DNA of 64,000 nucleotides from Photobacterium malacitanum (GTDB lineage Bacteria; Pseudomonadota; Gammaproteobacteria; Enterobacterales; Vibrionaceae), in the NCBI RefSeq assembly GCF_900185615.1, contig NZ_FYAK01000006.1:62001-126000 (forward strand). The letters are read 5' to 3'. The position numbers were made by a program, and so were the translations under genes. Shown piece after piece: positions 9,530-18,681 of the stretch (position 1 is its first letter; each line of letters opens with the position of its first letter). Under the pieces are notes generated by a model that had not been told where the DNA came from, did not search any database, and worked only from the letters and a program-made list of their open reading frames with translations.

Positions 9530-9620
9530 GCTGATACAGCTTAACTTGGCGTATACGCAAAGATTAGCGATACTAATGCCTCTTTAATTGGTTGATCGCA
9601 TTACATAGTAGGACTTCACA

Positions 9621-10313
9621 ATGGCAAAAATTCTCTTAGTCGATGACGATATAGAACTGACTGCGCTCCTTAAAGATATTCTTGAGCTTGAAGGATTTGA
9701 GGTTGAGGAAGCCAATAATGGCATTGAAGGACTACAAAAAGTCGATGCCAGCATTGATTTGATCTTACTGGATGTGATGATGCCAAAAATGAACGGTACT
9801 GAAATGTTGCGCCGTCTACGTGAAAAACACACCACACCAGTAATGATGCTGACCGCTAAAGGTGATGAAATAGATCGCGTACTTGGGCTTGAATTGGGTG
9901 CTGATGACTATTTACCAAAGCCGTTTAGCGACCGAGAACTACTTGCTCGTATGCGTGCAGTACTGCGCCGTACTCAAACAAATACTGACACCAAAGCCAG
10001 CAATAGCGAGTGTCTGGTTTATCAAGATCTCACTATTTACCCCGGTCGCCAGGAAGTCCTATATCACCAACAACCAATTGAAATGACTGGAACTGAATTA
10101 GCGTTATTAAGTTATTTTGTTCAACACCCAGGAAAAATCATAGCTAAAGAAGAGCTGAGCTTGGAAGTACTTGGCAAACGCTTAGCCCAATTTGATCGCG
10201 CAATTGATATGCATGTCTCAAACTTACGTAAGAAACTACCAGTACGTAGTGATGGTAAACCACTGATAAAAACCCTACGTGGTAAAGGCTATTTATTGGT
10301 TGAGGCTCAATAA
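9621..10313 (+). CDS. cpxR: Response regulator CpxR (OmpR family)
   Basis: Cytoplasmic DNA-binding regulator of the envelope-stress response. The receiver domain (about 1-115) has the acidic pocket D8-D10, the phosphoacceptor Asp51 in LLDVMMPK, and Lys in DYLPKPFSD. The C-terminal winged helix (about 130-230) ends in LRGKGYLL. Length 230 is near that of E. coli CpxR. The cpxA start overlaps its stop by one base (TAATG), so the pair is translationally coupled. Likely autoregulated through the upstream CpxR box. Confidence 0.95.
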   Translation: MAKILLVDDDIELTALLKDILELEGFEVEEANNGIEGLQKVDASIDLILLDVMMPKMNGTEMLRRLREKHTTPVMMLTAKGDEIDRVLGLELGADDYLPKPFSDRELLARMRAVLRRTQTNTDTKASNSECLVYQDLTIYPGRQEVLYHQQPIEMTGTELALLSYFVQHPGKIIAKEELSLEVLGKRLAQFDRAIDMHVSNLRKKLPVRSDGKPLIKTLRGKGYLLVEAQ

Positions 10314-11686
10314 TGAGAGTGCCTGGTTTTACCCACCTTTATGGACGCATCTTTGCCATTTTCTGGACCACATTATTGGTGGTAGTGGTTGCACTGGTAC
10401 TGATGTTTCAATATGACCCTCGCTCGGTACAACCGATTCCCGAACACCAATTGCAACGACTACAATCGCAAGCATCTCAAGTTAATCGGCGCCTAGAAAA
10501 CCACCGTTCTCCTAACTATGCTAGGCTTATCAACCACGTAAAAACACTTACAAAACGCCGCGATAACCATAATAGTCAGCTCTATTTCACCACCGTTGAG
10601 GGTGATATTATTGCGCCACAAAAGCACACTAAAGCACTACGTAACTTCATTACCATTGCTGACAACCCCAATAAACCCAAACAACGTCTTTATGGGCGCT
10701 GGCTAATGGCTGGGCCGTTTATGATCACCACCGAACATCAACCACTGTATATGTATAGCGGTCAAGTTTGGCGAGGTGCACCACCATTTTTCATTCAAAT
10801 AATGGATAAACCCTTTAAACTATTGTTGCTTACTATGCTGGTAAGCACACCATTTTTATTGTGGTTAGCTTGGGCTGTCACTCGTCCAGCACGACGCTTA
10901 CAACAAGCTGCTGAGCGCGTTGCTCGCGGTGAATTTGCGGTAGATCCTAGCTTAGAGCAAGGACCACAAGAGTTTAAACAGGCTGGCGCCAGTTTTAATC
11001 AAATGGTTGATGCTTTAAATAATATTATTAGTGGTCAGCAACGGTTGTTATCTGATATTTCACATGAATTACGCTCGCCATTAACACGACTAAGAATGGC
11101 GACAGCACTGGCACAGCGTAAACAAGGCCAAAGCAGTGAATTATCTCGTATTGATACTGAAGCTGAGCGACTAGAAAAAATGATCAGCGAACTCTTAGAG
11201 CTGTCACGAATGCAAGTCAATAGCCACCAACAACAACAAATTATTGATGGTTATAGCTTATGGTATGAAATGTTAGAAGATGCCCGCTTTGAAGCCGAGC
11301 AACACCATAAGACCCTAACCTATCACCAACTTCAACATTGGCCACTAAAAGGCAATCCTAATTTGTTGATCAGTGCACTAGAGAACGTGATCCGCAATGC
11401 GATTAAATATGGTAATGATGTCATTGAGATTAATTTCACTCAGCAACAACAGCAATTGCTGATCACGATTGACGATAATGGCGAAGGCGTGCCAAATGAT
11501 GAACTTGATGATATTTTCAGACCATTTTATCGCGTATCCACCGCGCGCGATCGTAGCAGTGGCGGTACCGGATTAGGACTTGCAATCACAGAAAGTGCTC
11601 TGCGTCAGCATAGTGGCAGCATCAAAGCAACCTCGAGCCCGCTAGGTGGATTACGGATCAGCATGACATTACCGCTGATCCGTTGA
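10313..11686 (+). CDS. cpxA: Envelope-stress sensor histidine kinase CpxA
   Basis: Inner-membrane kinase that phosphorylates CpxR in response to misfolded envelope proteins. The 457 residues comprise a first membrane helix (about 12-32), a periplasmic sensor domain, a second helix (about 168-190), HAMP, a HisKA domain with His251 in SDISHELRSPLTR, and an ATPase domain with the N box (ENVIRNAIKYG), DDNGEGVP and [10 protein letters not shown] 9-bp inverted repeat CGGATCAGC/GCTGATCCG (11654-11662 and 11674-11682) spans the end of the gene. It lacks a T-tract. Confidence 0.95.
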   Translation: MRVPGFTHLYGRIFAIFWTTLLVVVVALVLMFQYDPRSVQPIPEHQLQRLQSQASQVNRRLENHRSPNYARLINHVKTLTKRRDNHNSQLYFTTVEGDIIAPQKHTKALRNFITIADNPNKPKQRLYGRWLMAGPFMITTEHQPLYMYSGQVWRGAPPFFIQIMDKPFKLLLLTMLVSTPFLLWLAWAVTRPARRLQQAAERVARGEFAVDPSLEQGPQEFKQAGASFNQMVDALNNIISGQQRLLSDISHELRSPLTRLRMATALAQRKQGQSSELSRIDTEAERLEKMISELLELSRMQVNSHQQQQIIDGYSLWYEMLEDARFEAEQHHKTLTYHQLQHWPLKGNPNLLISALENVIRNAIKYGNDVIEINFTQQQQQLLITIDDNGEGVPNDELDDIFRPFYRVSTARDRSSGGTGLGLAITESALRQHSGSIKATSSPLGGLRISMTLPLIR

Positions 11687-11778
11687 GCATCACCGAATTT
11701 AACAATAAAGATGATTGCTTGTTGACGTAGTGCTTGTCACAATATGCCATCTTTTTGCACCAAATAAGCAGAATAACT

Positions 11779-12243
11779 ATGTTTGATATTGCGTTATATG
11801 AACCTGAAATCGCCCCTAACACTGGCAATATTATTCGCCTTAGCGCTAATTGTGGTGCCAATTTACATTTAATTGAACCGTTAGGGTTTGATTTAGAAGA
11901 AAAAAAATTGCGTCGTGCCGGTTTAGACTATCATGAACTCACCCATGTTTTTCGTCATAAAAACTTTGATGCTTTTATGGAGGCCATGGCGGGTCGACGT
12001 ATTTTTGCCTGCACCACTAAAACAACTAACTACCATGTTAATGCCGAATTTGCTGAAGGTGATGTGTTGTTATTTGGCCCCGAAACACGTGGCTTACCGG
12101 CTGAATTTATTGCTAGTTTACCTCTCGAACAACGGTTACGTATTCCAATGCAACCTGATAGCCGTAGCTTAAACTTATCCAATGCAGTTGCTATTATTGC
12201 TTTTGAAGCATGGCGTCAATTAGATTTTGGTGGTGCTATTTAG
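11779..12243 (+). CDS. trmL: tRNA (cytidine(34)-2'-O)-methyltransferase TrmL
   Basis: SPOUT-class enzyme that methylates the wobble nucleotide of tRNA-Leu isoacceptors using S-adenosylmethionine. The protein starts [20 protein letters not shown], the conserved TrmL N-terminus, so the ATG at 11779 is preferred to one 45 bases upstream. Knot motifs are visible near the C-terminus: [27 protein letters not shown]. Length 154 fits the family. It is convergent with cysE with a shared terminator. Confidence 0.93.
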   Translation: MFDIALYEPEIAPNTGNIIRLSANCGANLHLIEPLGFDLEEKKLRRAGLDYHELTHVFRHKNFDAFMEAMAGRRIFACTTKTTNYHVNAEFAEGDVLLFGPETRGLPAEFIASLPLEQRLRIPMQPDSRSLNLSNAVAIIAFEAWRQLDFGGAI

Positions 12244-12265
12244 CATTACTATTCATGTCCAAATA

Positions 12266-12297
12266 TCAAAAAGGCGATCCTATGATCGCCTTTGTTA
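12266..12297. terminator. Bidirectional terminator trmL/cysE
   Basis: AAAGGCGATC (12270-12279), loop CTAT, GATCGCCTTT (12284-12293). The reverse strand has a run of five T after the stem, so it serves cysE at least as well as trmL. Confidence 0.8.
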
Positions 12298-12328
12298 ATA
12301 TTACTATTCTGCTCTGAAATACGCAGCC

Positions 12329-13144
12329 TTAATCAATATTCTTAAAAATATCATCACTGCCATTAAACTGCTGATCCATTTCAGTCGCCGGTTTAGCTGT
12401 TTTTGGTCGACCAATAATAATCGCAGGCACACCAGCCACGGTAGTATGTGGCGGCACTGATTCTAATACCACAGAACACGCACCAATTTTAGCGCCGACC
12501 CCAACTTCAATATTACCTAGCACCTTAGCACCAGCACCTATCATCACGCCTTGGCGAATCTTAGGGTGGCGATCACCACTTTCTTTACCGGTACCACCTA
12601 AGGTTACATCCTGTAGAATCGATACTTCATCTTCAATAACGGCTGTTTCACCAATCACAATTCCCGTTGCATGGTCAAACATAATTCCACAGCCAATCTT
12701 TGCTGCAGGATGCACATCGACCTGACACGCTACCGAGATTTGATTTTGTAAATAGACAGCTAACGCTTTGCGATCTTGCTTCCACAGCCAATTCGCAACA
12801 CGATACCCCTGTAGAGCATGACAGCCCTTTAGGTAAAGTAATGGAATAGAATAAGCATCAATCGCGGGATCGCGCTCAACAACCGCTCGAATATCACAAG
12901 CCGCAGCTTCAACGATATTACTATCACTAACGAAAGCTTCTTCTATTACTTCACGTACTGCCATCGCTGGCATTGATGGTGTTGCCAATTTATTGGCTAA
13001 GATATAACTCAATGCTGAAGCTAAATTTTCATGCTTGATAATAGTGGCATGATAAAAGCTGGCAAGCATAGGTTCTTGTTCTGCTTGCTGTCGTGCTTCT
13101 TGCTCAATCGCTAGCCATAATTGATATTGCTGACATTCCTTCAC
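12329..13144 (-). CDS. cysE: Serine O-acetyltransferase CysE
   Basis: Acetylates L-serine with acetyl-CoA, the entry to cysteine synthesis. The N-terminal helical domain carries EPMLASFYHATI and ends at YLKGCHALQ; the C-terminal left-handed beta-helix has hexapeptide repeats with the catalytic DHATG and GGTGKESGDRHPKI. The frame opens with GTG at 13183, but an internal GTG at 13144 preceded by GAGGAA places the conserved Trp at position 10 as in E. coli CysE, so 13144 is chosen (271 aa). A terminator after gpsA separates it from gpsA, unlike E. coli. Confidence 0.93.
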   Translation of the reverse strand: MKECQQYQLWLAIEQEARQQAEQEPMLASFYHATIIKHENLASALSYILANKLATPSMPAMAVREVIEEAFVSDSNIVEAAACDIRAVVERDPAIDAYSIPLLYLKGCHALQGYRVANWLWKQDRKALAVYLQNQISVACQVDVHPAAKIGCGIMFDHATGIVIGETAVIEDEVSILQDVTLGGTGKESGDRHPKIRQGVMIGAGAKVLGNIEVGVGAKIGACSVVLESVPPHTTVAGVPAIIIGRPKTAKPATEMDQQFNGSDDIFKNID

Positions 13145-13273
13145 AAGTTCCTCGGCTTCACTCTCTATTGTAATCACTTCCACGACTATCAGCAGTCATG
13201 ACTTCAGTAACAGCGGCGACTGACTAATTTTCCACAATCAAGCCACTGAACATTATTGTATTTTAGTACAGTT

Positions 13274-13307
13274 ATAAAAAATAACGCGAGCCTAAGCTCG
13301 CGTTATT
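13274..13307 (-). terminator. Intrinsic terminator of the secB-gpsA unit
   Basis: The reverse strand reads a 12-bp stem ending GCTCGCGTTATT (arms 13280-13291 and 13296-13307, loop of 4) followed by a T-run. It lies between gpsA and cysE. Confidence 0.85.
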
Positions 13308-13342
13308 CAATAGATACCAGTTATCACCTACAACAAGCAACT

Positions 13343-14365
13343 TTATTCGTACTTTTTCTCACGTGCGAGTAAATCTTTTGCTGCTTCGCGTGCATCTTTA
13401 CCAAGATAAAGCACTTGATAAATTTGCTCAGTAATTGGCATTTCAACTTGATGACGTTGAGCCAATAACCACACTTCTTTGGTATTACGATAACCTTCTA
13501 CTGTCTGACCAATATCCTGTTGAGCTTGCTCGACACTACTACCGTGGCCGAGGGCTAAACCAAAACGACGATTACGTGATTGGTTATCAGTACATGTCAG
13601 TACTAAATCGCCTAAACCTGCCATTCCCATAAAGGTTTCAGGTTGCGCACCAAGTGCTGCGCCTAAGCGACACATTTCAGCCAAACCACGTGTGATAAGA
13701 GCTGTACGCGCATTAGCACCAAAACCAATACCGTCTGACATACCTGCACCAATTGCGATCACGTTTTTCACCGCACCGCCTAACTGCATACCAATAAAAT
13801 CACTGTTGCTATAAACACGAAATGTCTTATCACAATGTATTTTTTGTTGTAGATCAGCTACAAAATCAGTATTCGGTGAAGATACGGCAATCGCGGTTGG
13901 CATACCTGCTGCTAATTCTTTTGCAAACGTAGGCCCTGACAACACCGCCAACGGTATTTTGTCGCCTAAAACTTCAACAGCGACGTCTTTCAATAAACGT
14001 CCGGTATTCGGTTCAAGCCCTTTTGTTGCCCAGCAAATACGAGAATCTGGACGTAAAAAAGGCTTCATTTGCGTAAGTACATTACCAAAAACATGGCTCG
14101 GTACTACCACTAACACATCACGGCTACCTGCAACGGCAGCTTGTAAATCTGAGGTTAGAATAAGCGAATCAGGAAAGCTTACTCCAGGAAGAAACGCTTC
14201 ATTGGCACGATCGATTTCCAATTGCGCCATATGTTGAGGTTCATGCCCCCACAAAATGACATTGGCACCATTTCTGGCTAATGCAATTGCTAATGCTGTC
14301 CCGTAAGATCCAGCGCCTAACACTGCCATCGAAATCGTATTATTAACGTTCATCATATTGGTCAC
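13343..14365 (-). CDS. gpsA: Glycerol-3-phosphate dehydrogenase [NAD(P)+] GpsA
   Basis: Makes sn-glycerol 3-phosphate from dihydroxyacetone phosphate for phospholipid synthesis. The N-terminal Rossmann motif is [32 protein letters not shown] with the catalytic Lys, and [11 protein letters not shown] follow in the expected order. The longest frame begins with GTG at 14365; ATG codons at 14356 and 14353 are plausible alternatives, and none has a strong Shine-Dalgarno. The gene begins about 10 bases after secB, so translation may be coupled. Confidence 0.94.
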   Translation of the reverse strand: MTNMMNVNNTISMAVLGAGSYGTALAIALARNGANVILWGHEPQHMAQLEIDRANEAFLPGVSFPDSLILTSDLQAAVAGSRDVLVVVPSHVFGNVLTQMKPFLRPDSRICWATKGLEPNTGRLLKDVAVEVLGDKIPLAVLSGPTFAKELAAGMPTAIAVSSPNTDFVADLQQKIHCDKTFRVYSNSDFIGMQLGGAVKNVIAIGAGMSDGIGFGANARTALITRGLAEMCRLGAALGAQPETFMGMAGLGDLVLTCTDNQSRNRRFGLALGHGSSVEQAQQDIGQTVEGYRNTKEVWLLAQRHQVEMPITEQIYQVLYLGKDAREAAKDLLAREKKYE

Positions 14366-14375
14366 TTTTTACAAA

Positions 14376-14846
14376 TTAAGCTTCTGAATTCGCAGTATTT
14401 GCTTCAGCTTGGTTTTCTAGGTAGTTCATGAATAAAGCATCAAAGTTTACTGGTGCTAAGTTCAATTGTGGGAATGTACCTTTAACCACTAGGCTCGAAA
14501 TTGTTTCGCGTGCATATGGGAACAAAATGTTCGGGCAGAATGCGCCTAGGCAATGAGCTAGCTGCGGTGCTTCCATACCAGCAACAGTGAAAATACCACC
14601 TTGTTGAACTTCACATAGGAATGCATTTTCTTCTTCGTTCTTCACAGTTACAGTAAGACGAAGTACAACTTCATATACACCTTCAGCTAATTCACGGCTT
14701 TGAGTATCAAGATCCAATTTCACATCTGGATTCCATTCTTTTTGGAATACGTCTGGCGAGTTTGGCGCTTCAAAAGACACATCTTTTAGGAATACGCGTT
14801 GAATTTGGAAGTTTTGTTGTACTTCAGTATTTGCTGCTTCAGCCAT
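14376..14846 (-). CDS. secB: Protein-export chaperone SecB
   Basis: Tetrameric cytoplasmic chaperone that keeps preproteins unfolded and delivers them to SecA. The 156-residue protein has the typical [16 protein letters not shown] opening, the [11 protein letters not shown] core and [12 protein letters not shown]. Its acidic, small-residue C-terminus ([13 protein letters not shown]) fits the family. AGGACT precedes the ATG. The first gene of a probable secB-gpsA unit. In E. coli grxC lies directly upstream; here it does not. Confidence 0.96.
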   Translation of the reverse strand: MAEAANTEVQQNFQIQRVFLKDVSFEAPNSPDVFQKEWNPDVKLDLDTQSRELAEGVYEVVLRLTVTVKNEEENAFLCEVQQGGIFTVAGMEAPQLAHCLGAFCPNILFPYARETISSLVVKGTFPQLNLAPVNFDALFMNYLENQAEANTANSEA

Positions 14847-14976
14847 TTTGGGAGTCCTTTATAAATACTCGCTACCACGAGCTATTAACAATACTAGCAA
14901 CTGTGAATTCCACAGGCTGCATCAATTTGAATCATAACTTCACACTCAACAGGCTGCAAAGTTACATCGAATACAA

Positions 14977-15414
14977 TTATTTTTTCTTACTCGCAACAAG
15001 CGGTAAGTTTGCTTCATTCCAAGCAATAAGACCGTCTTTTAAAACGTTAACATTAGTAAAACCATCTTTACTTAACTGGTTTGCACTCTCTTGTGCAGTT
15101 TGACCTGTCTTACATACAACAATAATTGGGGCAGCTTTGTGTTTTTCAAGCTCTGGCGTGTTCTGACGTTGAATTTGACTTGGTAAAATGTGAACTGAAC
15201 CTACAATATGACCCTTACGGAACTCATCACGATTACGAATATCAAGGAACACACCGTCTTCGTTATTCACTAATGCGGTTGCTTCGTTAATACTAATCGT
15301 TTTGTACTTAGCATTTTTCTCCTTTACCATCGAGCTGATCAGTGCAACTACAATACCAATCCAAGCTAATGATAAAACAGGGTTACTGGTTAGAAATTCA
15401 ATATATTGATGCAT
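14977..15414 (-). CDS. Membrane-anchored rhodanese-like protein (YibN homologue)
   Basis: A 145-residue protein with one N-terminal membrane helix (about residues 10-30) followed by a cytoplasmic rhodanese domain. The active-site loop is VVCKTGQTA with Cys101, and FLDIRNRDEF is the typical rhodanese LD.R segment. It occupies the yibN position beside secB and gpmM. YibN-type proteins have been linked to membrane-protein and sulfur functions, but no substrate can be read here. It is divergent from gpmM. Confidence 0.88.
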   Translation of the reverse strand: MHQYIEFLTSNPVLSLAWIGIVVALISSMVKEKNAKYKTISINEATALVNNEDGVFLDIRNRDEFRKGHIVGSVHILPSQIQRQNTPELEKHKAAPIIVVCKTGQTAQESANQLSKDGFTNVNVLKDGLIAWNEANLPLVASKKK

Positions 15415-15705
15415 TTACTTTACTCTGTTGTCATGGTTAGCTACTGCCTGCCATGATATGACGGGGCTAAAAAAATGAGTGTGAGTATACCTAGGATGCT
15501 GATCTTGTAACAGCACCCCTGAGTATAAAAGCTTATTGACTAATGACCTATCAATGAAATAGAAAAAAACTGTGATCTAGGGCTTACACTTTAATCAATA
15601 AATGCCTATATTCGACTCACAGGATAAATAGCTATGCGATGATTTAGTTGCATCTACTGCTACTGCTTTAATGTGCTTTTGTAGTAAAATCATGATAATT
15701 ATTAT
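15415..15705. other. Divergent region yibN-like|gpmM, no gene seen
   Basis: This part of the 374-base gap contains no supported ORF. It is AT-rich towards gpmM. A candidate -35/-10 pair, TTGTAG and TTATAT with 17 bases between, lies close to the hairpin described next. The call is weak. Confidence 0.35.
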
Positions 15706-15757
15706 ATCAATTACCTTAAGCGGTGCGTCGTACACTGCGCCTATTAAGGTAATTGAT
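15706..15757 (+). repeat. Long hairpin in the gpmM leader
   Basis: Perfect 14-bp arms, ATCAATTACCTTAA (15706-15719) and TTAAGGTAATTGAT (15744-15757), enclose 24 bases. These can pair further as GCG/CGC and GTG/CAC. The element ends 31 bases before the gpmM ATG and just before its ribosome site. It has no strong U-tract. It could be an RNA control element or an operator. Confidence 0.75.
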
Positions 15758-15788
15758 GTATTTTATTTAATTCGAAGAGGGACAGCAT

Positions 15789-17330
15789 ATGTCTGCCAAG
15801 AAACCACTTGCACTTGTTATTCTAGATGGCTGGGGCTACCGCGAAGATAACGCCAATAACGCGATTGCGAACGCTAACACACCTGTAATGGATGCGTTAA
15901 TGGCTAACAATCCTAATACGCTTATTGCAGCTTCTGGCTTAGAAGTTGGCCTACCTGAAGGCCAAATGGGTAACTCTGAAGTGGGTCATACTAATATCGG
16001 TGCAGGCCGTGTGGTATATCAAGATCTAACTCGTATTACTAAAGCTATTGGCGATGGTGAGTTTTTTGAAAACGAAGCACTGGTTAGCGCAATTGATAAA
16101 GCAGTAAATGCAGGTAAAGCGGTTCATATTTTAGGTCTTGTTTCTCCTGGTGGCGTACACAGCCATGAAGACCATATTGCTGCAGCTATTGAAATGGCAG
16201 CAAAACGTGGCGCAGAAAAAATCTACCTACATGCTTTCCTTGACGGTCGTGATACACCACCACGTAGCGCACAACATTCACTAGAGCGTTTTGATGCCCT
16301 ATTTGCAAAACTAGGTAAAGGTCGTACAGCGTCTCTTGTCGGTCGTTACTATGCAATGGATCGTGATAATAACTGGGATCGCGTTGAGGTTGCTTACAAC
16401 TTACTGACTGCAGCTAAAGGTGAATATACTTTCGCTAATGCCACTGAAGGTCTAGCAGCAGCTTACGAGCGCGATGAAAACGATGAGTTCGTTAAAGCAA
16501 CTGAACTTCGTGCTGAAGGCCAAGAAGCGGCAATCATGGCCGATGGCGATAGCGTTATCTTCATGAACTACCGTGCTGACCGTGCCCGCGAAATTACTCG
16601 TACATTTGAACCTAGCTTTACTGACTTTGCACGTGCACAGTTCCCACAGTTAGCTGATTTTGTAATGTTAACTCAGTACGCTGCTGATATTGAACTAACT
16701 ACAGCTTTTGCACCTGCAAGCCTAGATAATACACTAGGTGAGTGGCTATCAAAGAAAGGTAAGAAACAGCTACGTATTTCTGAAACTGAAAAATACGCCC
16801 ACGTTACTTTCTTCTTTAACGGCGGTAAAGAAGACGAGTTTGAAGGTGAATCACGTTCATTAGTTGCATCACCAAAAGTGGCAACTTACGATCTTCAACC
16901 AGAAATGAGCTCACCAGAGCTAACTGAAAAATTAGTTGCTGCAATTAAGAGTGGCGAGTTTGACGTTATTATCTGTAACTACCCTAACGGTGACATGGTT
17001 GGCCATACTGGCGTTTATGATGCTGCGGTTAAAGCCTGTGAAGCGCTTGATAGCTGCATTGGTCAAGTTGTTGCTGCAATCAAAGAAATGGACGGCCAAT
17101 TATTAATCACAGCTGACCACGGTAACGCAGAAATGATGATCAACCCTGAAACGGGTGGCATCCATACTGCACACACTAACTTGCCAGTACCATTAATCTA
17201 CGTTGGCAATAAGAACCTTGATCTTAAGTCTGGCGGTAAGCTTTCTGATCTAGCGCCAACAATGCTGTCGCTAACAGATATCGAAATCCCAGCAGAGATG
17301 TCTGGTCAGGTGCTATACAATCTGAAATAA
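15789..17330 (+). CDS. gpmM: 2,3-bisphosphoglycerate-independent phosphoglycerate mutase GpmM
   Basis: Manganese enzyme interconverting 3- and 2-phosphoglycerate in glycolysis and gluconeogenesis. The phosphatase-superfamily metal site opens at Asp13 ([11 protein letters not shown]) and the catalytic Ser63 is in [36 protein letters not shown] and the C-terminal TADHGNAE complete the signature. Length 513 is normal. The start has an AGAGGG ribosome site. envC follows after seven bases, as in E. coli, so the two form an operon. Confidence 0.97.
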   Translation: MSAKKPLALVILDGWGYREDNANNAIANANTPVMDALMANNPNTLIAASGLEVGLPEGQMGNSEVGHTNIGAGRVVYQDLTRITKAIGDGEFFENEALVSAIDKAVNAGKAVHILGLVSPGGVHSHEDHIAAAIEMAAKRGAEKIYLHAFLDGRDTPPRSAQHSLERFDALFAKLGKGRTASLVGRYYAMDRDNNWDRVEVAYNLLTAAKGEYTFANATEGLAAAYERDENDEFVKATELRAEGQEAAIMADGDSVIFMNYRADRAREITRTFEPSFTDFARAQFPQLADFVMLTQYAADIELTTAFAPASLDNTLGEWLSKKGKKQLRISETEKYAHVTFFFNGGKEDEFEGESRSLVASPKVATYDLQPEMSSPELTEKLVAAIKSGEFDVIICNYPNGDMVGHTGVYDAAVKACEALDSCIGQVVAAIKEMDGQLLITADHGNAEMMINPETGGIHTAHTNLPVPLIYVGNKNLDLKSGGKLSDLAPTMLSLTDIEIPAEMSGQVLYNLK

Positions 17331-17337
17331 TTATCCC

Positions 17338-18630
17338 ATGCGGGATATTATTCATAGACACCTCAACCTAAAAATCCGCGCCAGTGCTTTATGCACTGGC
17401 GCTTTTCTATGTGTGGTTTTTGCAGCCCCATGTGCAGCATCCAGTCAAAAACAGCTTGATGGCGTAAAACAGGAAATATCACGCCAAAAAAATCAGCTCG
17501 ATAGTAATCAGCAAAACTATGCTGCGTTACAAAAACAACTTAAACAACATGAACTGGATATCGCTCAAACTGCAAATAAAATCCATCAAACCAATGACCA
17601 GTTAGCCGCGCTAACTCAGTCAATTACCAAGCTAGAGAATCAATTACAGCAGTTACAACAACAACAACAGCAACAACTTAGTGTGCTCAAAACCTTGATT
17701 AATGCTCAATATCGTCAAGGCAATAACAGTGACATCGCCAATCTTCTCAGTGGTGAAAATTCAGCAAAATTAGATCGAATGACAACCTATGCTGAATATG
17801 TCAGTAAAGCGCGTGCCACTGCCATTGATAAGCTTGATGCGACCAAAACTGAATTACAGCTTAAGATTCACACCTTAGCTGAACAAAAAACCGAAAAGCA
17901 GCAAGCACTTACTGAGCTCAATCAACAAAAACAACAGCTTGATAGCCAGCAACAATCACGCCAATTGACGCTCAATAAAATAAAAGCTCAAATTCATACC
18001 AGCACTGAAGCTCTGGCTGATCTTCGGGCTGATGAAAAGAATATGCTTGAAGCTATCGCCAAAGCCAAAGCAGAAGCAATTGCACGCGCTAAAGCTGAAG
18101 CTGCTGCACGTGCCAAGGCTGAAGCTGAAGCTCAGGCCCGTATTGCTGCAGCCAAAGAAGCCAAAGCAAGGGCAATAGCAGAGGCACAAGCTAAACAGCT
18201 CAATGCGCGTTACGCTAAAATGAAAGTACCTATGGATGGCTTATCTAGTCATAAAGGTAAGCTGATATGGCCATTGCGAGGGCCAATCATCCATAATTAT
18301 GGTGCGCCATTACAGCGTGAACTGCACTGGAAAGGCATGGTGATCAGTCAACCGATTGGTAGCCAAGTAAAAGCCATTTACTCCGGTAAAGTAGTATTTG
18401 CGGATTGGCTACGCGGTTATGGCCTGATGATCGCTATCGATCATGGTAAAGGCGATATGAGCTTCTATGGCTATAACCAAACCCTACTCAAGAAAATTGG
18501 TGATTCAGTGCAAGCTGGTGAGCCAATAGCATTAGTGGGTGATAGTGGTGGCCAAGAACAACCAGGGCTATATTTCCAGATCCGCCGCAAAGGCACACCG
18601 GTTGATCCGCGGCCATGGTTAAAACGCTAA
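17338..18630 (+). CDS. envC: Murein hydrolase activator EnvC
   Basis: Periplasmic activator of the amidases AmiA/AmiB at the septum, recruited by FtsEX. Order of parts: signal peptide (about 1-35), long coiled coil rich in Gln (eight consecutive Gln near residue 110), an Ala/Lys/Glu-rich helix of short repeats (about 240-290), and a C-terminal LytM/M23 domain. The metal-binding HxH is degenerate (LYFQIRRKG), as in known EnvC, which activates but does not cleave. The ATG has no Shine-Dalgarno and lies in the loop of a small hairpin seven bases after gpmM, so coupling to gpmM is likely. Confidence 0.92.
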   Translation: MRDIIHRHLNLKIRASALCTGAFLCVVFAAPCAASSQKQLDGVKQEISRQKNQLDSNQQNYAALQKQLKQHELDIAQTANKIHQTNDQLAALTQSITKLENQLQQLQQQQQQQLSVLKTLINAQYRQGNNSDIANLLSGENSAKLDRMTTYAEYVSKARATAIDKLDATKTELQLKIHTLAEQKTEKQQALTELNQQKQQLDSQQQSRQLTLNKIKAQIHTSTEALADLRADEKNMLEAIAKAKAEAIARAKAEAAARAKAEAEAQARIAAAKEAKARAIAEAQAKQLNARYAKMKVPMDGLSSHKGKLIWPLRGPIIHNYGAPLQRELHWKGMVISQPIGSQVKAIYSGKVVFADWLRGYGLMIAIDHGKGDMSFYGYNQTLLKKIGDSVQAGEPIALVGDSGGQEQPGLYFQIRRKGTPVDPRPWLKR

Positions 18631-18647
18631 TATACGATTGAATTAGC

Positions 18648-18672
18648 AAGGTTGGTCTATTAGGCCAACCTT
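18648..18672. terminator. Inverted repeat between envC and tetR-type gene
   Basis: AAGGTTGG (18648-18655) pairs with CCAACCTT (18665-18672), extendable by two pairs. It lies between convergent genes. T-tracts are weak on both strands, so termination is likely but not certain. Confidence 0.55.
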
Positions 18673-18681
18673 ATTCAATGA

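Noticed and set aside
11654..11682. Terminator at the end of cpxA
   Set aside because: The 9-bp inverted repeat overlaps the coding end and has no T-tract, so it is only mentioned in the cpxA entry.
18230..18630. EnvC as an active M23 endopeptidase
   Set aside because: The metal-binding HxH is replaced (LYFQIR) and other ligands are missing, as in activator-type EnvC.
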